From: an uncultured Lachnospiraceae bacterium
GTDB lineage: Bacteria > Bacillota > Clostridia > Lachnospirales > Lachnospiraceae
Direction: 5' to 3'
NCBI GenBank assembly: GCA_947176505.1
Contig: CAMWQW010000002.1
Location: 1 to 64,000, forward strand
Length of the DNA: 64,000 nt
Numbering within the stretch: the first letter of the stretch is position 1; every line of letters begins with the position of its first letter. The translations under genes and the position numbers were made by a program. Shown piece after piece: positions 54,882 to 64,000 of this stretch. Under the pieces are notes generated by a model. The model was not told where the DNA came from. It ran no database searches and saw nothing but the letters and a program-made list of their open reading frames with translations.

Positions 54882-55620
54882 GTTCCACCTCGTCTGCTAA
54901 CGGTTCAATCACTATTGCGGAAATATTATCTTTACCGCCGTTTTGGTTTGCAGTTCGCACCAATTCTTCTACCCTGTCCTCAAGACTTGCGTCACTTGTC
55001 AATATCTGACGAATCGTCTCGTCGTCCACCATATTGGTCAAACCGTCAGAACAAAGTAAAACCATATCGCCTGTCTGCAGCTCTAAATCAAAAAAATCCG
55101 CCTCTACATAATCTCTGGCTCCGATTGCTCTTGTAATAATATTCTTATCCGGATGATTTCTGGCGGAGGCTTTGTCAATACCGCCCATCCGTACCATCTC
55201 TTCCACCAATGAATGGTCTTCCGTAATCTGCTCTATCCGGTCGCCCACAACATAAAGTCTGCTGTCACCCACGTTAGCCACTTCCAGATATCTTCCGATG
55301 CAGGTAGCAACAACTATCGTGGTACCCATACCATTATACGCCGCTTCTTCCCGTGCCCTCTTCCGAATCAGCGTATTGGCTCTCTCAATCGCTCTGCCCA
55401 GAATCTTAACAGGACTTTTCTCAAAGGATTTTCCAATCTCATCCACCACAGTCTCCACCGCATACCGCGACGCATAATCACCTGCATTATGTCCGCCCAT
55501 ACCGTCTGCCACAATAAATACATTCGGCAGATTACCAATCGGCGTTTCCGACAGATAGATAAAATCCTGATTCAGTTTTCTCTTCCGTCCGATATCCGTT
55601 ATCGCATAGGACCTAAGCAC
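54874..55620 (-). CDS. stp: PP2C-type serine/threonine phosphatase (248 aa)
   Basis: Removes phosphates placed by the adjacent PASTA kinase. The motifs IADGMGGHNAGDYAS, GTTIVVATCIG, NVGDSRLYVV, ITEDHSLVEEMV and LLCSDGLTNMV carry the metal-binding acids of PP2C (PPM) enzymes. No membrane segment. Its last eight bases overlap the kinase gene start, so the pair is coupled. It follows rlmN. Confidence 0.96.
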   Translation of the reverse strand: MLRSYAITDIGRKRKLNQDFIYLSETPIGNLPNVFIVADGMGGHNAGDYASRYAVETVVDEIGKSFEKSPVKILGRAIERANTLIRKRAREEAAYNGMGTTIVVATCIGRYLEVANVGDSRLYVVGDRIEQITEDHSLVEEMVRMGGIDKASARNHPDKNIITRAIGARDYVEADFFDLELQTGDMVLLCSDGLTNMVDDETIRQILTSDASLEDRVEELVRTANQNGGKDNISAIVIEPLADEVEHD

Positions 55621-55665
55621 TGTATTTTCCTCCCAGATATATTGTCATCCTGCTTTCCAAGCTTG

Positions 55666-56718
55666 TTATATCATCCGGCGCTCCATATATCTGCGTCTTA
55701 ACTGCCCGCATGCGCCGTCGATGTCCCTACCCATTTCCCTTCTAATAGTAACATTAATTCCATTTTTTTCAAGTTTATTTTTGAACGCTTCCACCGCGCG
55801 CCTCTCAGACTGCACATAATTCCGCTCTTTAATCGGATTGACGGGAATCAGATTGACATGGCAATTCAATCTTCCAAGAAGTGTTGTAAGTTGTCCTGCA
55901 TCCTCGTCCGTATCATTGACATCTCTCACAAGACTATACTCAAAAGTAATTCTTCTCCCCGTCTGTTCGAAATAGTATGCACACGCTTCCATCAACTCAT
56001 CCAGCGAATACCTGTCAGCAATCGGCATTAACTGTCTTCTTTTCTCGTTCGTCGCAGCGTGAAGGGAAATCGCCAGTGTAATCTGGAGACGACAATCTGC
56101 AAGCTGCCTTATCTTAGGTACAATTCCGCAAGTGGATACGGTAATATTCCTCTGGCTGATATTCAGTCCGTTTTCATCGGTCAATAATGTGATGAACTTA
56201 AGCAGGTTATCATAATTATCCATAGGCTCACCACTCCCCATGACTACCACGTTGGACACTCTCTCACCCGTATGCCTGATAATCGCGTAAATCTGGTCTA
56301 ACATTTCCGAGACAAGCAGGTTTCGTTCCAATCCATCCAGCGTGGAGGCACAGAACTTACAGCCCATACGGCACCCCACCTGTGAAGAGATGCATACGCT
56401 GTTGCCGTGTTTATACCGCATCCAGACGCTCTCCACCATATTTCCGTCTGACAGTTCAAAAAGATATTTCTTCGTGCCGTCCACCTTCGACTCCTGCACG
56501 CGTACCAAAGTAAGCGCGGTATAAACATATCTCTCCCTGCACTTGTCCGCCAGCACGGCAGAAATATTTGTCATCTCTTCATAACTGACAGCCTGTTTTT
56601 TATGCATCCACTCATACACTTGTTTTGCACGGAAAGATTTCTCTTCCATGCTTTCCATCTCTTTCTTCAGTTCTTCCAAAGTGAATGATTTGATATCCTT
56701 TTTCTTCTCTGTTTCCAT
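55666..56718 (-). CDS. rlmN: 23S rRNA/tRNA adenine-C2 methyltransferase RlmN (350 aa)
   Basis: Radical-SAM enzyme that methylates A2503 of 23S rRNA and A37 of some tRNAs. The CxxxCxxC cluster is in CRMGCKFCAS near residues 113-120. VVVMGSGEPMDN, ISLHAATNEKRRQLMPI, and a C-terminal cysteine in GACGQLRRRY (the methyl-carrying Cys) are present. The N-terminal RNA-binding part starts KSFTLEELKKEM. AGGTAG precedes the ATG. Follows rsmB. Confidence 0.97.
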   Translation of the reverse strand: METEKKKDIKSFTLEELKKEMESMEEKSFRAKQVYEWMHKKQAVSYEEMTNISAVLADKCRERYVYTALTLVRVQESKVDGTKKYLFELSDGNMVESVWMRYKHGNSVCISSQVGCRMGCKFCASTLDGLERNLLVSEMLDQIYAIIRHTGERVSNVVVMGSGEPMDNYDNLLKFITLLTDENGLNISQRNITVSTCGIVPKIRQLADCRLQITLAISLHAATNEKRRQLMPIADRYSLDELMEACAYYFEQTGRRITFEYSLVRDVNDTDEDAGQLTTLLGRLNCHVNLIPVNPIKERNYVQSERRAVEAFKNKLEKNGINVTIRREMGRDIDGACGQLRRRYMERRMI

Positions 56719-56728
56719 ACACTACCTA

Positions 56729-58120
56729 TCATGTATCCATACTCTGTATTTTATCGGATAATGTTCTTGTTTTTCTGCGCAGTCTGGCAATAAAAAAACC
56801 GTCTGTACCGTGTATACCGGGCAGAAGCTGAATGTATCCTTTCCCAGCCTCTTCCCTCAGCTCCTCCGGCATGGTCTGTGCCATACTTTCCGGTTCCATA
56901 TCATACTCCCGGCATATCCAGTCAACCATCTCTTCATTTTCCGAAGGATTCATGGTACATGTGCTGTACATCATCACGCCGTCACTCTTCAGATAATGTA
57001 TGACATTAGCAACAATCTCTTTCTGTAATCCGACGATATCCCGCATGGATTCTTTGGTCACACGATACTTAATGTCCTGCTTCTTACCGATTACACCAAG
57101 TCCGGAACACGGAACATCCGTAATCAGGACATCCGCCTGCCCGACTAACGTCTCGTCTCTGACGCGGGCATCCTGTTCCCTGACCGACACATTCGTCATT
57201 TGCAGTCTTTCCATATTCTCTCTGATTTTATCAGTCTTATAAGACGACACGTCGCAGGCTATGACTTGTCCCGTTCCTGCAAGCTTCACAGCCGCATGCA
57301 GCGCCTTCCCTCCGGGTGCAGCGCACACATCAATTACCGTATCTGACTTTTTAATGCCGGCAGCTTCCACTACCAGCATGGAACTCACATCTTGTACCGC
57401 AAACAGCCCTTCGTCAAAACCCGCAAGATTATGGATTCCGTCCGCCTTCTGCACTTCTACCGCATAAGGCAGATAGGGGTGTCTGTTTACCTGCACTCCT
57501 GCCTGTTGCCACAATCCAATCAGGTTTTCCCTTTGCTGCGTATCAATCGTCTCCTGCAATCTGATGCCCACCGCACCCCGCTTCATAAAGGACTGCAAAA
57601 TCGTCTCGCAAGCTTCTCTGCCGTATGCATTGCAAAAATGTTCCACGAGCCAATCAGGCATCGAATAGCAGACTGACATATATTGGATATATGACGTCTG
57701 CTTATCCGGATATACAATCTGTTCCTTTTGCCTAGCAACCGTGCGCAACACACCGTTGACGTAGCCCTGCAGCGACTGAAATCTATGTTTCTTTGCCAGT
57801 TTGACCGCCTCATTGCATACAGCAGCATCAGGGATACCATCCATAAACAGAAGCTGATAAACACTCATCCGCAGCAACTCTCTGATAAATGGTTTCATCT
57901 TCTTCACCGGAACTTTGGAAAACCGGTCAAGAACATAATCAATCTGTATCCTGCGCTCTATCGTCCCTTCGCCCACTCTCTTAATAAAAGCCTTCTGTCG
58001 GCTATCCAGATAATCGTACTTAGACAGAACCGATGCGATTAGTATATTACTGTATTCAGTTTGTTTCGACAGTTCCAGCATTATATCCAGAACCACTTCT
58101 CGTACATTTATTTCCGTCAA
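56729..58120 (-). CDS. rsmB: 16S rRNA m5C967 methyltransferase RsmB (463 aa)
   Basis: N-terminal NusB-like domain (residues 1-150) and a class I methyltransferase domain with VIDVCAAPGGKALHAAVKL, VSVREQDARVRDE, TDVPCSGLGVIGKKQDIKY (catalytic-loop Cys) and YSTCTMNPSENEEMV (second Cys). FIARLRRK near the end is typical. It lies between the zinc metallopeptidase gene and rlmN with a spacing of ten bases to rlmN. Confidence 0.96.
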   Translation of the reverse strand: MTEINVREVVLDIMLELSKQTEYSNILIASVLSKYDYLDSRQKAFIKRVGEGTIERRIQIDYVLDRFSKVPVKKMKPFIRELLRMSVYQLLFMDGIPDAAVCNEAVKLAKKHRFQSLQGYVNGVLRTVARQKEQIVYPDKQTSYIQYMSVCYSMPDWLVEHFCNAYGREACETILQSFMKRGAVGIRLQETIDTQQRENLIGLWQQAGVQVNRHPYLPYAVEVQKADGIHNLAGFDEGLFAVQDVSSMLVVEAAGIKKSDTVIDVCAAPGGKALHAAVKLAGTGQVIACDVSSYKTDKIRENMERLQMTNVSVREQDARVRDETLVGQADVLITDVPCSGLGVIGKKQDIKYRVTKESMRDIVGLQKEIVANVIHYLKSDGVMMYSTCTMNPSENEEMVDWICREYDMEPESMAQTMPEELREEAGKGYIQLLPGIHGTDGFFIARLRRKTRTLSDKIQSMDT

Positions 58121-58202
58121 ACCACGGCTCTCCTATCCTGTATGCATATCTTCACACAATATACATCCGATATCATTTCTTCTTAAACACAATGCAGCAG
58201 TC

Positions 58203-58916
58203 TCAGTCACGCCTCCTGTTATTTCCAAACAAAAGAACCAATCTGAGAAGTTGGAGAATCGCTGATGCGGCAGCCGCCACATATGTGAGTGCCGCGGCGG
58301 ATAATACTTTGCGGCAGCCCCTTGTCTCATCCTGTTCCAGCATACCGTAATCACCCAGCATTGCCAGCGCACGTCCGGATGCATTAAACTCCACCGGAAG
58401 CGTTACAATCTGAAAAAGAACTGCCAAGGCAAAGACCCAGATACCGACTTGAATCAACACCTGATTCATTCCCAATATAGCTCCCAAAATAATAATAGGG
58501 ATCCCCGCCCTTGATCCGATATTCGCCACCGGTACAAGCGCAGTCCTGATGGACAGCGGACCATATCCCTTGTCATGCTGCACCGCGTGTCCGCACTCAT
58601 GCGCTGCCACGCCGATTGCCGCTATGGAATCCGAACCGTATACGGAATCCGACAAACGCAGCACCTTATTAGAAGGGTCATAGTGATCTGTCAGTTCACC
58701 CCTTACATGCTCAATGCGCACATCATAGATGCCGGACATCTGCAAGATTCTCTGTGCCGCCTGTGCTCCGGTCAGACCGCTTCTGCTTCTGACTCGCGCA
58801 TATTTCTTATAGGTAGAGTTGACACGCATCTGTGCCCAGATACATAAAACCGCCCCGATTAATACCAACAGATACGTCGGATCAAAATAATACCCGTAAT
58901 AGCCGTAACGTCCCAT
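58203..58916 (-). CDS. YugP-family zinc metallopeptidase (237 aa)
   Basis: A membrane segment near residues 12-28 (PTYLLVLIGAVLCIWAQ), the zinc motif AAHECGHAVQH (HExxH), and two or three further membrane segments after residue 130 define the YugP/COG2738 family. Substrate unknown; it is often beside fmt/def/rsmB in Firmicutes. The frame begins at 58925, but AAAGGA is nine bases before the ATG at 58916 and abuts the first ATG. Confidence 0.9.
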   Translation of the reverse strand: MGRYGYYGYYFDPTYLLVLIGAVLCIWAQMRVNSTYKKYARVRSRSGLTGAQAAQRILQMSGIYDVRIEHVRGELTDHYDPSNKVLRLSDSVYGSDSIAAIGVAAHECGHAVQHDKGYGPLSIRTALVPVANIGSRAGIPIIILGAILGMNQVLIQVGIWVFALAVLFQIVTLPVEFNASGRALAMLGDYGMLEQDETRGCRKVLSAAALTYVAAAASAILQLLRLVLLFGNNRRRD

Positions 58917-58973
58917 ATCGCTCATTCCTTTCTATACTCGTGTGTAAAAAAATCTTTGTAGTCTTCTACACCA

Positions 58974-59912
58974 TTACCCCAGTTTCTCACCAGCCTTAAC
59001 CGGATACCCCAGAAGGAAATCCTTGACCGCCATGCGTTTCTTGCCCTCCGGCTGCACAGCCGATATTTTGAGAATGCCGTTCCCTGTCTGAACATAGAAA
59101 GCATCCTTTTCTACACGGACTACCGTTCCCGGCTCGGTATCCTCCTGCAGCGCCGCCTCTTCTATCGCCGTTTCCTCCCAAATCTTAAGCGTCTTGCCGT
59201 GATAGACCGTAGAAGCTCCCGGCCACGAAATCAAACCTCTGATAAGGCAGTCCAATTCTGCAGCACCTTTATTCCAGTCTACACGGCTCATCGACTTATG
59301 CAGCATTCTAGCGTAACTGCTTTCTTCTTCCCTCTGCTTTGCCGGCGTTAGTTCACCGCTCTCAATCTTAGGGAGCGCTTCCGTAATCAACTGCGCTCCG
59401 GTCTGCGCCAATTTGTCATGCAGACTGTCCGCGGTTTCCCTCTCAGTAATCGGCACTTCCGCCTTCATAAGCATATCGCCTGTATCTATCCCCCGATCCA
59501 TCTGCATAATCGTGACGCCTGTCATCTTCTCGCCGTTTATGATCGCCCATTGAATCGGCGCGGCACCCCGGTATTTCGGCAGCAGAGATGCATGTATATT
59601 TATACATCCGTACTTCGGCATCGTCAAAATCTCTTCCGATAATATCTGTCCGAAAGCAGCCACCACAAAAACATCCGCTCCGTATCCCCGCAGCTGCTCT
59701 ACCGCCTCGTGCTCCTTAACCTTAATCGGCTGAAATACCGGAATTTCGTGCGCTATGGCGCACGCTTTGACCGGAGTCATCTGCATTTCTTTACCTCTGC
59801 CTTTAGGCTTATCCGGCTGTGTCACCACCGCCGCCACGTCATGTCCTGCTTGTATAATTGCTTCAAGCGCTCCCACCGCAAAGTCCGGTGTTCCCATAAA
59901 TACAACTCTCAT
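58974..59912 (-). CDS. fmt: Methionyl-tRNA formyltransferase (312 aa)
   Basis: Formylates initiator Met-tRNA. MRVVFMGTPDFAVGALEAI at the start, the folate-binding catalytic block NIHASLLPKYRGAAPIQWAII, and GVTIMQMDRGIDTGDML are the family landmarks. The C-terminal domain has ISWPGASTVYHGKTLKIWE. It lies directly downstream of def, as in most bacteria. Confidence 0.97.
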   Translation of the reverse strand: MRVVFMGTPDFAVGALEAIIQAGHDVAAVVTQPDKPKGRGKEMQMTPVKACAIAHEIPVFQPIKVKEHEAVEQLRGYGADVFVVAAFGQILSEEILTMPKYGCINIHASLLPKYRGAAPIQWAIINGEKMTGVTIMQMDRGIDTGDMLMKAEVPITERETADSLHDKLAQTGAQLITEALPKIESGELTPAKQREEESSYARMLHKSMSRVDWNKGAAELDCLIRGLISWPGASTVYHGKTLKIWEETAIEEAALQEDTEPGTVVRVEKDAFYVQTGNGILKISAVQPEGKKRMAVKDFLLGYPVKAGEKLG

Positions 59913-59946
59913 GTATCTTCCGTTCTCCTTTCCCGGATATCAAGGA

Positions 59947-60426
59947 TTACTCTTCTTCCGCCAAGTCCGCTGTATTCACTAAAGGTCCATCCACCTTTTC
60001 CACATATAAATGCCCGTCTAAATGGTCCAGCTCATGGCAGATTGCTCTGGCAAGCAATTCCGTTCCTTCCAGCTCAAAAGCATTCATATTCTCGTCGTAA
60101 GCCAGCACTTTAGCATAATTTGGTCTGGTCACCTTACCGCTCTTGCCCGGAACGCTCAAACATCCCTCATAGCCCTCCTGCTCTCCGCTGGTCTCCATGA
60201 TTTTCGGGTTGATAAGCAAGATCGGATCCTCTCCGGTAACGTCGATTACCACAATCCGCTTTAAAATTCCCACTTGAGGCGCCGCCAGCCCCACGCCTTC
60301 CGCCTCATATAATGTCTCAAACATATCATCAATCAAATCCTGTATTCTGGGAGTTATCTCTGTCACTTCCTTACACTTCTTATTTAAAACCGGATCTCCC
60401 ATCTCTCTGATTTTTCTGATTGCCAT
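59947..60426 (-). CDS. def: Peptide deformylase (159 aa)
   Basis: Removes the formyl group from new proteins. The three motifs are GVGLAAPQVG, EGCLSVPG and HELDHLDG (HExDH), with the metal-binding Cys and two His. Length fits the type 1/3 enzymes. AGAGG lies eight bases before the ATG. It follows priA and precedes fmt. Confidence 0.97.
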   Translation of the reverse strand: MAIRKIREMGDPVLNKKCKEVTEITPRIQDLIDDMFETLYEAEGVGLAAPQVGILKRIVVIDVTGEDPILLINPKIMETSGEQEGYEGCLSVPGKSGKVTRPNYAKVLAYDENMNAFELEGTELLARAICHELDHLDGHLYVEKVDGPLVNTADLAEEE

Positions 60427-60456
60427 ACTATCATCCTCTCCTTTTGTTTCTTGTAT

Positions 60457-62706
60457 TCAATATGTATTAATAGGATCAAAATCATATTGTACCGTCTGAT
60501 TTTTCATCTCTTGTTCCTTGCAAAACGCTTCCAACATATCTTTGATTTCCACCAGCACCTGATAATTCTCATGCTTGGCATAAAATATGTGCCGATACAT
60601 ATCATTAATCTTGCCGACTGCCGCCTCCGTGGGACCTATTAATTGTATCGTCCGGCTGTATTTCCCATCGTTTACATATCTATCATTGACTAAATCAGTC
60701 ATTTTTTTACCCAGTGTTTCACCGTCTTCCTGATTGCGGGAAATAATTAACACTGCCAGCATATGCGCTGCCGGCGGATAATTCATAAAATCCCGATAGG
60801 TAATCTCCTCTTCATAAAACCCGCGGTAATCCTGTTTTGCCGCATGCACGATGCTGTAATGCTCCGGTTGATACGTCTGAATTACCACTTCTCCCGGTTT
60901 GTCACCCCTTCCGGCACGCCCAGCCGCCTGAGTAACTAATTGAAATGTCCGCTCTCCGGCGCGATAGTCATTCTGATTTAACGATAAATCCGCCGCCAGA
61001 ATGCCCACCAATGTCACATTCGGGAAATCATGTCCCTTGACAATCATCTGCGTACCTACAAGAATATCTGCTTTTTCATCCGCAAAAGCAGACAATATCT
61101 TCTCATAGCTGTCCTTTGTTCTTGTCGTATCCGCATCCATACGCAGCACCCTCGCCGAAGGAAATTCCTTGTGCACGGCTTCTTCAATCTGTTCTGTGCC
61201 TGCTTTAAATCCAAGAAGATACTTAGAACCACATTCCGGACATTTTCCCCGCCTGACTTCTTCATAGCCGCAATAATGACATATTAACATACCGCTCCGG
61301 TGTTCGGAAAGAGAAACATCACAGTGGGGGCATTTCATCACATGTCCGCACTCCCTGCATGAGACAAATCCCGCATATCCTCTTCTGTTTAAGAACAGTA
61401 TCGTCTGCTCACCTGCCTTAAGTCTCTGCGCTATCAGTTCGTGAAGCTTTCTGCTGAAAACGGACCTGTTTCCCTTTTTTAATTCTTCCCTCAAATCTAC
61501 GGTGTATACGTCGGGCAACACACTGGCTCCATGTCTGTTTGTCATCTCATACAGCTTATATTCTCCCCGCTTTGCACGGTAATACGCCTCCAGTGAAGGG
61601 GTTGCCGAACCCAAAACCACACTTGCCTGATGCATCGCCGCAATCCGAACAGCCGTTTCTCTGGCATGATACTTCGGCATGGATTCGCTCTTATAACTGC
61701 TCTCATGCTCCTCGTCCACGACAATAATGCCCAGATTGGAAAAAGGAGTAAACAGCGCCGATCTCGGTCCGATGATTACATCGATTTCACCGTCTTTTGC
61801 CCGTCTGATCTGGTCGTACTTCTCTCCCTGCGAAAGCGTGGAGTTCATCACAGAAACCCTGTCTCCGAATCTCTTATAGAATCTAAGAAGCGTCTGATAA
61901 GTAAGTGCTATCTCAGGTATAAGTACGATTGCCTGCTTTCCCATTGCAACCATTTGCTCTATGATGCCGAGATACACTTCCGTCTTACCGCTGCCCGTAA
62001 CTCCATGCAAAAGGTATGTGCCGGGATTCCCCTCCTTGTAATCGCCTACAATTTCTTCTATGATATTTTTCTGTACATCACTCAGTACAACCCTGTTTTC
62101 ACTCCCATCCATATGTTTGACCGGATTGCGGTACAAACTTTCTGTCTCTATTTTCAGGTACCCCTGTTTCTCCAAAGACTGCAATGTTGCCGATGACACG
62201 TTCAGCTTCTGCCTGAGTAGTTCATAAGGAAGGACTTCCTCCTGCGACAGTGCATAAAGTGTTCTGGCTTTTGCTGCTTGATGCTTTTTACTGCAAATCT
62301 GCGCTGCCTGAAGCAGTTCTTCCGGCAAAAGGCATCGCGTAACCTTCTTTTTTTCCAGTTGCTTCAGCTTCTGCTTCACGGGAATTACAGTCTTTAGTGC
62401 TGCAATCATCGTAGACCCGTACTGCCTCTTTAACCAATAAGCTATCTGTATCTGGTTCCCTTCCGCAGTAATACCTTTATCATCTACCGCCGTGATTGTC
62501 TTTAATTTGTCAACCGGATAATTCGGCTCATCGGATAGGTCTATCACATAACCGATTTTATCACGGTCGCCACCGCCGAAAGGCACATGTACACGCACCC
62601 CCGGATATACGGCGTCTGACAGTTCCTGCGGAATGATATATTGAAAAGGTCTGTCTACTTTTTCATGAGAAATATCTATGATAACATCCGCATACTTTGC
62701 CGCCAT
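60457..62706 (-). CDS. priA: Primosomal protein N', replication-restart helicase PriA (749 aa)
   Basis: N-terminal DNA-binding domain (VDRPFQYIIPQEL, GVRVHVPFGGGDRDKIGYV), Walker A LHGVTGSGKTEVYLG, DEEH box, LGSATPSLEAY, then two zinc clusters (CRECGHVMKCPHCD, CHYCGYEEVRRGKCPECGS) and the C-terminal RAGRGDKPGEVVIQTY. The frame opens at 62727, but the ATG at 62706 is best placed relative to GGAAGG and lies eight bases after the murE stop. Confidence 0.97.
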   Translation of the reverse strand: MAAKYADVIIDISHEKVDRPFQYIIPQELSDAVYPGVRVHVPFGGGDRDKIGYVIDLSDEPNYPVDKLKTITAVDDKGITAEGNQIQIAYWLKRQYGSTMIAALKTVIPVKQKLKQLEKKKVTRCLLPEELLQAAQICSKKHQAAKARTLYALSQEEVLPYELLRQKLNVSSATLQSLEKQGYLKIETESLYRNPVKHMDGSENRVVLSDVQKNIIEEIVGDYKEGNPGTYLLHGVTGSGKTEVYLGIIEQMVAMGKQAIVLIPEIALTYQTLLRFYKRFGDRVSVMNSTLSQGEKYDQIRRAKDGEIDVIIGPRSALFTPFSNLGIIVVDEEHESSYKSESMPKYHARETAVRIAAMHQASVVLGSATPSLEAYYRAKRGEYKLYEMTNRHGASVLPDVYTVDLREELKKGNRSVFSRKLHELIAQRLKAGEQTILFLNRRGYAGFVSCRECGHVMKCPHCDVSLSEHRSGMLICHYCGYEEVRRGKCPECGSKYLLGFKAGTEQIEEAVHKEFPSARVLRMDADTTRTKDSYEKILSAFADEKADILVGTQMIVKGHDFPNVTLVGILAADLSLNQNDYRAGERTFQLVTQAAGRAGRGDKPGEVVIQTYQPEHYSIVHAAKQDYRGFYEEEITYRDFMNYPPAAHMLAVLIISRNQEDGETLGKKMTDLVNDRYVNDGKYSRTIQLIGPTEAAVGKINDMYRHIFYAKHENYQVLVEIKDMLEAFCKEQEMKNQTVQYDFDPINTY

Positions 62707-62713
62707 GCCGTCT

Positions 62714-64000
62714 CTACCTTCCTTCAAGTATCTCCTGAATCAGCACACGCTCATCCATAGGATATTTCACTCCGTTAATCTCCTGATAGTCTTCATGTCC
62801 CTTGCCCGCCAAAACAATGATATCCCCCGGCTCACCATGAGATATTGCATATGCAATCGCCTCTTTTCTATCACAGATTTCCACATATTTGCCTTCTGTC
62901 CTGCCAATACCGATCTTAATATCATCAATGATTGCCTGCGGCTCCTCGGTTCTCGGATTATCTGACGTGATGATCGTCAGATCCGCCATTCTGCCGCTGA
63001 CCTCACCCATCTCATATCTTCTGGATTTTGCGCGGTCGCCGCCGCAGCCGAAAAGACAAACCAGTCTGTGCGGTTCATATGCCCGTAAAGTAGCTAACAG
63101 GCTCTTGAGTGCCATGGCATTATGTGCATAATCTATCATCAGTGTAAATTCATCGGACACCTTAACCGGCTCAATTCTGCCTTTTACTTTAGCCGTAAGC
63201 AGAGCAGTTTTCACATTCTCCTCCGTCACACCGAAATGACGGCAGATGGCAATTGCCGTCAATGCATTGTATACACTGAATCTACCCGGGGTCGCTATTC
63301 TTGCATGAAAATTCATGAGTCCCGACGCATCAAATTCCATCCCCAGATTTCCCGCTTCTTTAATAAACGCAATGTTTTTCGCACATAAATCCGCCTCTGT
63401 ATCGATCCCGTATGTCTCCAATGCACAGGTGTGTCCCTGTGTGACCGCCTCCCAATGCGCATCATCACAATTGACGATTCCTATCCTGCACTGCTTAAAC
63501 AGGAGCCCTTTGCAATGCAGATAATCATCGAAATCTTTATGCTCACCCTTGCCGATATGATCCGGTTCTAAATTCGTAAAAATACCGAAATCAAATGTAA
63601 ATCCCTGCGTCCTGTGAAGCATCAGCCCTTGCGAAGACACTTCCATTACCACGGTATCGCAGCCTTCATCCGCCATCTGTCTGAAATATTTCTGAACGAG
63701 ATAGGATTCCGGCGTGGTATGGTCCGCATGAATATGGGTATCTCCTATGATAATCTCAATCGTGCCAATCAGTCCGACTTTCCTGCCCGCTTTCTCCAAA
63801 ATAGATTTCACCAGATAAGTAGTAGTAGTCTTACCCTTTGTACCCGTAATACCGATAATTTTCATCTTTTCAGCCGGGTAATCAAAAAAGGCAGCCGACA
63901 GAAATGCCATTGCATAATGAGTATCCTGTACCTTAATCACCGTAACCCCGGTATTCTCCGGCAGTTCCACTTCCTTCTCTACCACAAGCACACCCGCACC
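62714..64000 (-). CDS. murE: UDP-MurNAc-tripeptide synthetase MurE, 5' end cut by the window edge
   Basis: Adds the third amino acid to the peptidoglycan stem. The frame stays open to the last base, so about 60-70 N-terminal residues lie beyond the edge. IIGITGTKGKTTTTYLVKSI is the P-loop, HTTPES and VSSQGLMLHRTQG follow, and TSDNPRTEEPQ carries the DNPR motif of meso-diaminopimelate-specific enzymes. murF and mraY are not adjacent; murE sits with priA instead of in the division cluster. Confidence 0.95.
   Translation of the reverse strand, partial: GAGVLVVEKEVELPENTGVTVIKVQDTHYAMAFLSAAFFDYPAEKMKIIGITGTKGKTTTTYLVKSILEKAGRKVGLIGTIEIIIGDTHIHADHTTPESYLVQKYFRQMADEGCDTVVMEVSSQGLMLHRTQGFTFDFGIFTNLEPDHIGKGEHKDFDDYLHCKGLLFKQCRIGIVNCDDAHWEAVTQGHTCALETYGIDTEADLCAKNIAFIKEAGNLGMEFDASGLMNFHARIATPGRFSVYNALTAIAICRHFGVTEENVKTALLTAKVKGRIEPVKVSDEFTLMIDYAHNAMALKSLLATLRAYEPHRLVCLFGCGGDRAKSRRYEMGEVSGRMADLTIITSDNPRTEEPQAIIDDIKIGIGRTEGKYVEICDRKEAIAYAISHGEPGDIIVLAGKGHEDYQEINGVKYPMDERVLIQEILEGR

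Overview
The window looks like a chromosomal segment of a spore-forming, anaerobic Clostridia of the Lachnospiraceae type. Reasons: sporulation genes (spoIIGA, sigE, sigG, spoVD), a DUF5688 protein of a kind I associate with Lachnospiraceae, an NADP-type gdhA, zinc-ribbon/SH3 proteins, and a MurE with the DNPR motif of meso-diaminopimelate ligases. Almost every real gene is on the minus strand, so transcription mostly runs from high to low coordinates. No close relative could be searched, so genus is not assigned.

Region 1 (about 1-6800) is AT-rich accessory DNA: the 5' part of an unrecognised gene running off the left edge, two unrecognised genes, a serine recombinase, a small protein read from the plus strand, a GNAT-like protein with a 60-residue partner, an XRE-type regulator, a PIN toxin with a Phd/YefM-type antitoxin, and a KAP P-loop NTPase pseudogene. 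It ends at a perfect inverted repeat just downstream of ilvC.

Region 2 (about 6800-15400) holds a branched-chain amino acid operon, leuB - TrmB-family regulator - ilvC, with its own promoter; a candidate plus-strand small RNA; an SCP2 protein; a deletion scar that truncated an aldo/keto reductase and a divergent MerR regulator; a HAM1-type NTP pyrophosphatase; and an ECF sigma - membrane protein - ABC ATPase - ABC permease operon.

Region 3 (about 15600-19900) is decayed accessory DNA: a Fic gene split by a roughly 0.9 kb insertion carrying an intact HicAB pair, an AraC regulator with an internal deletion, an intact GH5 glycosidase, and a DUF1801 fragment.

Region 4 (about 19900-31250) is conserved core: gdhA, an SH3 membrane protein, tRNA-Arg(CCG), a DUF5688 gene, then efp, aroQ, aroK, aroE, a YqeG phosphatase, a small membrane protein, nrdR, a methyltransferase behind a promoter with two TTAG-N6-CTAA operators, ylmC/ymxH and a zinc-ribbon/SH3 membrane protein.

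Region 5 (31400-49700) is the sporulation and division cluster. In transcription order on the minus strand it runs mraZ, rsmH, ftsL, ftsI, spoVD, mraY, murD, ftsW/spoVE, murA, ftsQ/divIB, ftsZ, spoIIGA, sigE and a REC/HD-GYP/GGDEF regulator, with sigG facing the other way. mraZ is preceded by a promoter and four 10-bp GTGG repeats that look like the MraZ operator. No ftsA, murG, murB or murF is present.

Region 6 (49650-64000) is a housekeeping run: murE (cut by the right edge), priA, def, fmt, a YugP-type zinc metallopeptidase, rsmB, rlmN, the PP2C phosphatase/PASTA kinase pair, rsgA, ychF and lgt. Nearly all are tightly spaced or overlapping, which suggests one or a few long transcripts linking envelope synthesis, translation maturation and Ser/Thr phosphorylation.
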